DNA from: Bacteroidota bacterium
GTDB taxonomy: Bacteria > Bacteroidota > Bacteroidia > Chitinophagales > Chitinophagaceae
Direction: 5' to 3'
Length of the DNA stretch: 6,803 nucleotides
Assembly (NCBI GenBank): GCA_023390215.1
Contig: JAEWDG010000206.1
Location: forward strand, 1 to 6,803
Shown: in pieces, positions 1 to 4,669 of the stretch
How the letters are laid out: every line of letters begins with the position of its first letter
How positions within the stretch are numbered: position 1 is the stretch's first letter
Program-made: the position numbers and the translations under genes
The notes under the pieces: model-generated
The model's database searches: none
What the model saw: the letters and a program-made list of their open reading frames with translations, nothing else
Told to the model about the DNA's origin: nothing

Positions 1-111
1 AATGGCACCTCCGAACAACAGAAATTTCTCCGTAAGCGTGGTTTTACCGGCATCAGGATGGGAAATGATCGCGAAAGTCTTGCGCTTATTGATTTCGTTT
101 ACGTATTTCAT
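1..111 (-). CDS. prfC: Peptide chain release factor 3 (RF3), N-terminal 37 residues, cut by the window edge
   Basis: RF3 is a cytoplasmic translational GTPase that removes RF1 or RF2 from the ribosome after the peptide has been released. Reading leftward from the ATG at 111-109, the frame stays open to base 1. It contains [20 protein letters not shown] (residues 9-28). The P-loop is HPDAGKTT, with its lysine at residue 23, followed by the family-typical KFLLFGGAI. The stretch [16 protein letters not shown] is characteristic of RF3 and separates it from EF-G, whose equivalent reads differently. The rest of the protein (about 490 more residues in the family) lies outside the window. The ATG gives an N-terminus of normal length, with ten residues before the RKTF motif. 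The gene starts 32 bases after the stop of the MutS-like gene on the same strand. A TAnnTTTG promoter-like box sits in that gap, so prfC could be read both from its own promoter and by read-through. Confidence 0.93.
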   Translation of the reverse strand, partial: MKYVNEINKRKTFAIISHPDAGKTTLTEKFLLFGGAI

Positions 112-119
112 AAAGTGCG

Positions 120-127
120 CAAAGATA
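120..127 (-). promoter_or_regulatory. Possible Bacteroidetes -7 promoter box for prfC
   Basis: On the minus strand bases 127-120 read TATCTTTG, an exact match to the Bacteroidetes -7 consensus TAnnTTTG. The box lies between the MutS-like stop (146-144) and the prfC ATG (111-109). It ends 8 bases before the ATG, so a transcript starting at the usual distance would have almost no leader. No convincing TTG-type -33 element is present about 20 bases upstream (the bases there read CCTG), so this is a plausible but unproven promoter. Confidence 0.4.
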
Positions 128-143
128 ATATGCGGAGGGCAGT

Positions 144-1967
144 TTACAGGCTAATATCAGCGTCATCGAGCCGGATCCCGATTTTTTTCATGAGAATGGA
201 AGCATTCATGCTGCTGCAAACACCGGGTTTGATGCGGTAATCGAAGCTGAGATCTTCCCCGTGCACAGTTACATCGAAATAATAATTGGAAATCTGAGAA
301 CCGAAATCTCTGGCATATTCAGTAAGGGCGAGGTCATGTGTCGCTACAAGGGCGACTGCCTGTTTTTCCAGCAACTGCCTTATCAAGGCCCTTGATCCGG
401 TATGGCGATCGTGAGAATTCGTTCCCCTTAAAATTTCATCCAGCAACACAAAAACGTGTTCGTTCTTATTTGCTGCGTCAATGATCTGTTTCAATTTTTT
501 TAATTCGGCGTAAAAAGTTGATGTGCTTTCTTCGAGGTTATCGGCTATGCGCATACTCGACATCAATTTCACATATGAAATTTTTAAATGATCTGCGCAA
601 ACAACAGAACCAGCAAGGGCGAGCACAGTGTTTACGCCTGTTGTTCTTAAGTACGTACTTTTTCCGGCCATATTACTTCCGGTGATGAGCATGATGTGTT
701 TTTTGCCTGGAATCGATATGGGATTATCCACCCGTTTTTCTTTTGGGATGAGCGGGTGCCCCATATTCGTTCCTTCACATACAAAATAATCTGAGACGAT
801 CTCAGGGAAAACCCAGGCAGGATTATTAAAACAAATGGTTCCAAAAGAACACAGCGCTTCCATTTCTGCAATGGTATCCATCCATTCTTTCAAATTAACA
901 TCACGTGATGTTTTCCATTTCTCCAGATCCAGTATCTGCTGCAAATTCCAAAGCAGGAAAAGATTCAACGGAGCCGATAACAACATATTATATCGCAAGT
1001 CAAAACGGGATAGAATTTTTTCCAGGTCTTTCACCCGTGACGAAGCCTTGTGTTTTTCTAAGTATAGTTTTTTTTGAAGTTGTTTAAGTTTTTCAGAATC
1101 AAATGCGGCTGATTCGATCAACATCAATTGTTGCGTCACAACTTTTAATTCATCAACCATAAAGGATAATGAATTATGAACAGAGGATACTTTTTTATTG
1201 ATATAATAGGAAATCATCCCCGAGAAAAGCAGCGCATAAATGAATATATCGAGGCCCACCCAATCACCGATATACAATGTAAGTATAGCAAGCATGATTG
1301 CAGGAACTACATATCGCACCACCTGTAAAAACCGATACTGCAAAAAACTTGTAGGTTCGTTAAGCCATTCTTTGAGCCGGTCTTCTGTCATAAAACTTAA
1401 TTTTTTCTTCATGCCATGCACGCGGAGATCCAGAAGGAAATCCGGTGTATGACTTAATTCTTTAATCGCCTGTTGACGAAGTTTAATATCGTTGAATGCC
1501 GCAGCCTTTAAGAGCCAGTTGGCAAGCCATTTCTCACCGGGTTCAGAACCGGTTCGGTTAAGAAACTGAAAAAGGGAAGCCGTTACGAATAAGTCCAGGT
1601 CTTCCGCGTAGGGATGGTCTTTAGGCTTCCAGTTTGCGCCATTGGGAAACTGCGAATATGAGCCATGCAGCGAGAGCAATTCCTGGTTGACTGCTTTTTG
1701 ATAGACAAGCAGGGTTTCCATTCTTGCTTTATTGTCGAGGTCTTTCCTCACGATCCGGAAAAACAGAAAGACCAGTGATAGGATAAGAATGAGACTCAAC
1801 ATGATGGAGACATGCCAAAGAAAATAGCCCGTAACGATCATCAGCATGATGTTCCCGAAACGGATCAGACCCAGACCGGTTTTGCGTTTCCGTCGCTTCT
1901 CAAGTTCTTTTTGAAATGCATCATGTTTTTGTTTGTAATACTGTTCTGGACTTCCTGATTCGGCCAT
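144..1967 (-). CDS. Membrane-anchored MutS-like ATPase (MutS domain V family protein)
   Basis: This 607-residue protein ends in a MutS-type ATPase domain. The Walker A motif GSNMAGKST is at residues 430-438 (Lys436), the Walker [15 protein letters not shown] has Asp510-Glu511, and the switch histidine lies in ATHDL (His544). The subfamily-typical region [16 protein letters not shown] lies between Walker A and B. Upstream is a helical lever/clamp-like region that includes a basic coiled-coil-like stretch around residues 270-325. There is no N-terminal mismatch-binding domain and no Phe-x-Glu motif. Instead, hydrophobic segments near residues 36-51, 54-73, 217-233 and 238-256 predict two membrane hairpins, with a basic N-terminus (EKRRKRK) on the cytoplasmic side. 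True MutS (about 850 residues) and MutS2 (which has a Smr nuclease domain) are therefore excluded. Proteins of this type are usually annotated only as 'MutS-related' or 'DNA mismatch repair protein', and a repair role is not established. The ATG at 1967 is the natural start; prfC follows 32 bases downstream. Confidence 0.88.
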   Translation of the reverse strand: MAESGSPEQYYKQKHDAFQKELEKRRKRKTGLGLIRFGNIMLMIVTGYFLWHVSIMLSLILILSLVFLFFRIVRKDLDNKARMETLLVYQKAVNQELLSLHGSYSQFPNGANWKPKDHPYAEDLDLFVTASLFQFLNRTGSEPGEKWLANWLLKAAAFNDIKLRQQAIKELSHTPDFLLDLRVHGMKKKLSFMTEDRLKEWLNEPTSFLQYRFLQVVRYVVPAIMLAILTLYIGDWVGLDIFIYALLFSGMISYYINKKVSSVHNSLSFMVDELKVVTQQLMLIESAAFDSEKLKQLQKKLYLEKHKASSRVKDLEKILSRFDLRYNMLLSAPLNLFLLWNLQQILDLEKWKTSRDVNLKEWMDTIAEMEALCSFGTICFNNPAWVFPEIVSDYFVCEGTNMGHPLIPKEKRVDNPISIPGKKHIMLITGSNMAGKSTYLRTTGVNTVLALAGSVVCADHLKISYVKLMSSMRIADNLEESTSTFYAELKKLKQIIDAANKNEHVFVLLDEILRGTNSHDRHTGSRALIRQLLEKQAVALVATHDLALTEYARDFGSQISNYYFDVTVHGEDLSFDYRIKPGVCSSMNASILMKKIGIRLDDADISL

Positions 1968-2003
1968 TATCAGAGTTTAACGCTTTAAGTGATGAATACA
2001 TGT

Positions 2004-2011
2004 CAAATATC
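2004..2011 (-). promoter_or_regulatory. Weak -7 promoter-like box for the MutS-like gene
   Basis: On the minus strand bases 2011-2004 read GATATTTG, one mismatch from TAnnTTTG (G for the first T). A start site at the usual distance would fall near 1998 and give a leader of about 30 bases before the ATG at 1967. The possible -33 element is poor: a TTTTTAG stretch lies 20 bases upstream. The box is only 3 bp from the opposed ssrA box, back to back. Low confidence because the match is imperfect in AT-rich DNA. Confidence 0.28.
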
Positions 2012-2014
2012 CGG

Positions 2015-2022
2015 TAAATTTG
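2015..2022 (+). promoter_or_regulatory. Bacteroidetes -7 promoter box for ssrA (tmRNA)
   Basis: Bases 2015-2022 read TAAATTTG, an exact match to the TAnnTTTG box recognised by the Bacteroidetes housekeeping sigma factor. It lies 17 bases before the first base of mature tmRNA (2040). The primary transcript would thus carry a short leader, to be removed by RNase P as is normal for tmRNA. The -33 region (GATG at 1991-1994, 20 bases upstream) matches the TTTG-type element only weakly. Position and match together make this the best promoter candidate in the window. Confidence 0.6.
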
Positions 2023-2039
2023 CAGTTGCTACTAAAAAC

Positions 2040-2407
2040 GGGGCTGACCGGTTTTGACAGCATAGATCTTTGTATGTAAGCATGTAGTGCGTTGGATAGT
2101 TTAGCACTTAAATCTGAATATTCAAACCTTTAAATGGCAATACTTCGTATGCCATGGCTGCCTAATTATTAATTAGGTCGTCATTCGGGCCGCCGATTGG
2201 GTTCGCCCACTACCCGATCCGCCGCCGACTCAAAAAAATGCTGGGTTGCTGCAACCGAATGGAGTGACGGTTGCCTAAGACCATTCTTCTAAGGCCAGGG
2301 TTGGTTTGTCTTACCCCTGCTTTGGCCCGACAATCAATGTAAGAATAAACATGTAGAAAGCTTATGAAGGATATGTTTGGACTCGAGTTCGATTCTCGAC
2401 AGCTCCA
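2040..2407 (+). ncRNA. ssrA: Transfer-messenger RNA (tmRNA)
   Basis: tmRNA, charged with alanine and bound to SmpB, enters ribosomes stalled on broken mRNAs, adds a degradation tag and frees the ribosome. The 5' end GGGGCTGACCGGTTTTGACA is typical. Bases 2040-2046 pair with 2400-2406 (one G-U) to form the acceptor stem, with A2407 as discriminator. The T arm has stem 2383-2387 with 2395-2399 and loop TTCGATT. The long helix H2 is visible as CATA/CTTT (2061-2071) against AAAG/TATG (2357-2366). Pseudoknot 1 is AGTGC 2086-2090 with GCACT 2104-2108, plus GTTT 2099-2102 with AAAC 2124-2127. The tag frame is 2136-2165, followed by hairpin 2161-2177. A later pseudoknot-region stem pairs TCGGG 2185-2189 with CCCGA 2213-2217 around a UUCG hairpin (2198-2209). 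The CCA end is not encoded (2408-2410 are CTC) and must be added enzymatically. This is a one-piece tmRNA of normal length (368 nt plus CCA), not the permuted two-piece form. Confidence 0.96.
2136..2165 (+). other. tmRNA proteolysis-tag reading frame, GNTSYAMAA
   Basis: Within the tmRNA, the codons GGC AAT ACT TCG TAT GCC ATG GCT GCC TAA encode G-N-T-S-Y-A-M-A-A and a stop. With the alanine from the charged tmRNA, the full appended tag would be A-GNTSYAMAA. The frame begins with a glycine resume codon, as in other Bacteroidetes tags, and the hydrophobic C-terminus (A-M-A-A) fits recognition by ClpXP-type proteases. The stop codon lies in the 5' arm of the perfect 7-bp hairpin CCTAATT-ATT-AATTAGG (2161-2177), the usual place for helix 5. 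The resume codon is inferred from the tag family pattern and is not shown directly. Confidence 0.88.
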
Positions 2408-2424
2408 CTCTTCTCACTGATTTT

Positions 2425-2462
2425 AAGCTGTAGACCAGGGGTTTGCAGCTTTTTCATTTTTA
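2425..2462 (+). terminator. Intrinsic terminator after tmRNA
   Basis: Bases 2425-2436 (AAGCTGTAGACC) pair over 12 bp with 2440-2451 (GGTTTGCAGCTT), including two G-U pairs, around an AGG loop. The stem runs into a T-rich tract (TTTTTCATTTTT, 2450-2461). It begins 17 bases after the tmRNA discriminator base, so it should end the ssrA transcript and insulate it from the LacI operon downstream. There is no matching U-tract on the other strand, so it works in the plus direction only. Confidence 0.85.
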
Positions 2463-2526
2463 TCTGATATATAATAGGGTTCTTGCCCACTTGTACCCAT
2501 AATGTTTATCCAATTTTCCTATTTTT

Positions 2527-2542
2527 ATGCAAACGATTGCAT
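2527..2542. promoter_or_regulatory. Candidate LacI-family operator controlling the galactan operon
   Basis: ATGCAAACGATTGCAT is a 16-bp palindrome with 14 symmetric positions and a central CpG, the typical form of operators for LacI/PurR/CcpA-type proteins (GCAAACG-TTGC core). It ends 2 bp before the start codon of a LacI-family gene, whose hinge helix carries the leucine (Leu57) that in this family wedges into the central CpG step. The likely role is self-repression together with control of the two enzyme genes downstream. A promoter-like TATTTTTA (2520-2527, one mismatch to TAnnTTTG) touches the left half-site, so a bound regulator would block transcription start. That promoter has no clear -33 element. 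No second copy was seen in the window. Confidence 0.7.
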
Positions 2543-2544
2543 AA

Positions 2545-3612
2545 ATGAGTCTCCGGGTTACGATTGCGGATATTGCGGAAGCCCTGGGCATAAATCCCGG
2601 AACCGTTTCCCGAGCACTCAATAACCATCCTGCCATCAGCGCATCCACCAAAGAAAAAGTGGAGCAAATGGCCCGCAAACTCAAATACCGGAGAAATCAG
2701 ATTGCCAGTTCACTCCGTTCGGGGCAAACAAAATTAATCGGTGTAGTTGTCCCCAGCGCTGCCATGAATTTCTTCGGCACTGTGGTTCATGGAATCGAGA
2801 TGGTCGCAAATAAACAGAATTATGGAGTGATCATCGTTCAATCCAATGAAAATGCACAGCAGGAAAAACAGGGAATAGAATCTTTATTAAACGCAAGGGT
2901 TGATGGCATCCTGATCTCTCCCTCCCGTCAAACAACCAATTTTGATCACCTGCTGCAGGTTAAAAAATCAGGCATGCCCATCGTAATGTTCGATCGTGTT
3001 GAACCCAGCTTAAGAATAGACGCCGTCTCTATAAACGATGAAGAGGCCGCATATCTCGCTACCCGTCATTTAATTGAAAAAGGATATCAAAAACTCGCAC
3101 ATGCTTCTGGCCCTTCACGCATCCACATATTCAATAAAAGAAAAAAGGGATTTATTAAAGCCGTACAGGAAGCTGGATTGGAATTGAATAAAAAATGGCT
3201 GGTAGAAGGAGACCTCTCTGTTGAATCAGGTGAAAACATCGCCCGCAACTTTCTTTCTCAAACCATAAGGCCCGATGCCATTTTCGCCGCGGAAGATTTT
3301 ACCGCATTGGGTGTTTTAAAAGTTGCGCGTGAAATGGGAATTCAGGTTCCTGAAGATTTGGGCGTTATCGGTTTCGCGAATGAAAATTTTGGTTTACATG
3401 TTACGCCTTCCCTTTCAACAATCGATCAAAAAACGCTTGAGATGGGAAAAATTGCATGCAACCTGGTGCTCAAAAAAATTGCCAATGGTAAACCAAAAAC
3501 ACAACAGCCTGAAAATATAATATTGGATGCCACACCCATATTCCGGGAATCAACCGCAAAAAAATCCGCGACCCGCAACAATTTAAAAAAACAAAAATCC
3601 CTGGTTCTATGA
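2545..3612 (+). CDS. LacI-family transcriptional regulator of the galactan operon
   Basis: This is a 355-residue DNA-binding regulator. Residues 4-50 form the LacI helix-turn-helix (VTIADIAEALGINPGTVSRALNN), with the recognition helix around 17-27. The hinge helix NQIASSLRSG (51-60) carries the operator-wedging Leu57. From about residue 63 there is a periplasmic-binding-protein-like sugar-sensing domain with typical landmarks: LIGVVVP, VDGILISPS, MFDRVEP, FAAEDFTALG (Asp251) and VPEDLGVIGFANE. The last 20 or so residues are a basic tail (KKSATRNNLKKQK) beyond the usual end of the family (about 335-340 residues). The start is fixed: an in-frame TAA (2542-2544) directly precedes this ATG. Its stop overlaps the start of the GH53 gene by four bases (ATGA), so the genes are co-transcribed and probably translationally coupled. 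The ligand is not visible in the sequence; galactose or a galacto-oligosaccharide is inferred from the neighbours. It could act as repressor or, as some family members do, as activator. Confidence 0.92.
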   Translation: MSLRVTIADIAEALGINPGTVSRALNNHPAISASTKEKVEQMARKLKYRRNQIASSLRSGQTKLIGVVVPSAAMNFFGTVVHGIEMVANKQNYGVIIVQSNENAQQEKQGIESLLNARVDGILISPSRQTTNFDHLLQVKKSGMPIVMFDRVEPSLRIDAVSINDEEAAYLATRHLIEKGYQKLAHASGPSRIHIFNKRKKGFIKAVQEAGLELNKKWLVEGDLSVESGENIARNFLSQTIRPDAIFAAEDFTALGVLKVAREMGIQVPEDLGVIGFANENFGLHVTPSLSTIDQKTLEMGKIACNLVLKKIANGKPKTQQPENIILDATPIFRESTAKKSATRNNLKKQKSLVL

Positions 3613-4667
3613 AATATATGCTAATTGCTATGGCATTGCTTTCTTTCACCGGCTTTTATGCATGTGACAAAAAATCAAATAGCCCGAACATCAATCCACC
3701 GGATACCATTTCTACCAATCCCCCAGACACCGGCGTTGCAGTTTTTTTTGCAAAAGGCGCCGATGTAAGCTGGGTTACCGAAATGGAAGCCCAGGGAAGA
3801 ACATTTAAAAACCGCGACAACCAGCCCCAGGAATGTATGTCAATTCTAAAAGGGATGGGCATGAATGCTGTTCGTCTGCGCGTTTGGGTTAACCCTGCAA
3901 ATGGGTACAACAATACCGCAGATGTTGTTTCGAAAGCAGGCAGGGCAAAAGCTCTGGGGATGAAAATAATGATTGACTTTCACTATAGCGATTCATGGGC
4001 AGACCCGGGCCAGCAAAATAAACCTGCAGCCTGGAGCTCCGCATCGTTCGCAGTGTTGCTCGATTCTGTTTACCATCACACCCGGAACGTATTAAATGCG
4101 CTAAAACTTCAGGGCATAACGCCAACCTGGGTGCAGGCAGGTAATGAGACCAACGACGGTCTGCTCTGGGAAGACGGTCGCGCTTCTGCAAATATGCCAA
4201 ACTACGCGCAAATTATTCGTAAAGGCTATGATGCCGTAAAATCCATTGATACAACGATAAAAGTGATCGTGCATCTCTCGAACGGATTTGACAACGCGCT
4301 CTACCGATGGAATATGGACGGATTAAAAAATAATGGGGCCAAATGGGACATCATTGGCATGTCTCTCTACCCTGCTGCAGCTACCTGGCAAAACCTTAAC
4401 CTGCAATGTCTGACCAATATGAATGATATGGCATCCCGCTATAATAGTGATGTAATGATAACTGAAATCGGAATGAGCTGGACGGATTCAACTGCCTGTA
4501 AAGAATTTATCAGTGACCTCATCAGCAAAGCCAAACAGGTAAACAATCATCGTGGGATCGGGGTGTTTTACTGGGAACCTGAATCATATAATAACTGGAA
4601 CGGATATACGCTTGGTGCTTTTGACAACAGTGGCAAGCCTACCATCGCTTTAACTGCTTTTAATTAG
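3609..4667 (+). CDS. Arabinogalactan endo-beta-1,4-galactanase, GH53, lipoprotein
   Basis: Family GH53 enzymes hydrolyse internal beta-1,4-galactosidic bonds in the galactan side chains of pectin, with retention of configuration. The 352 residues begin with a lipoprotein signal (MKYMLIAMALLSFTGFYAC). Cys19 is the likely lipidated residue, though FYAC is a loose lipobox. A Pro/Asn/Thr-rich linker (about 22-42) precedes a TIM-barrel catalytic domain of normal size. GH53 landmarks are GADVSW (50-55), VRLRVWVNP (88-96), DFHYSDSWADPGQQNKPAAW (123-142), WVQAGNE with the acid/base Glu180, MITEIG with the nucleophile Glu286, and FYWEP (320-324). All catalytic features are intact. As a lipoprotein it probably sits on the outer membrane, facing either the periplasm or the outside; no clear surface-export signal follows the cysteine. 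The gene starts inside the regulator's stop codon and ends 2 bases before the GH2 gene. A second ATG (3618) would shorten the signal peptide and lose its lysine, so the first is preferred. Confidence 0.95.
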   Translation: MKYMLIAMALLSFTGFYACDKKSNSPNINPPDTISTNPPDTGVAVFFAKGADVSWVTEMEAQGRTFKNRDNQPQECMSILKGMGMNAVRLRVWVNPANGYNNTADVVSKAGRAKALGMKIMIDFHYSDSWADPGQQNKPAAWSSASFAVLLDSVYHHTRNVLNALKLQGITPTWVQAGNETNDGLLWEDGRASANMPNYAQIIRKGYDAVKSIDTTIKVIVHLSNGFDNALYRWNMDGLKNNGAKWDIIGMSLYPAAATWQNLNLQCLTNMNDMASRYNSDVMITEIGMSWTDSTACKEFISDLISKAKQVNNHRGIGVFYWEPESYNNWNGYTLGAFDNSGKPTIALTAFN

Positions 4668-4669
4668 CT

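Noticed and set aside
2161..2177. Perfect palindrome CCTAATT-ATT-AATTAGG as a protein-binding site
   Set aside because: It is helix 5 of the tmRNA, directly after the tag frame, and needs no further explanation.
2383..2399. T-arm-like stem and loop suggesting a tRNA gene or integrase attachment site
   Set aside because: It is the T arm of the tmRNA. The tmRNA 3' end is a common integration site, but no integrase gene or duplicated 3' fragment is present in the window.
3742..3749. Run of eight T as a possible frameshift site in the GH53 gene
   Set aside because: The frame is continuous through it and the downstream GH53 motifs are in frame with the signal peptide, so no shift is needed.
3746..3755. 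Palindrome TTTTGCAAAA as a possible second operator
   Set aside because: It lies inside the GH53 coding region (codons for Phe-Phe-Ala-Lys), lacks the CpG centre of the upstream site, and is short enough to arise by chance.
3889..4200. Open frame of 103 codons on the minus strand inside the GH53 gene
   Set aside because: It lies wholly antisense to an intact, clearly recognisable GH53 coding sequence and shows no protein motifs or promoter; it is a chance frame.
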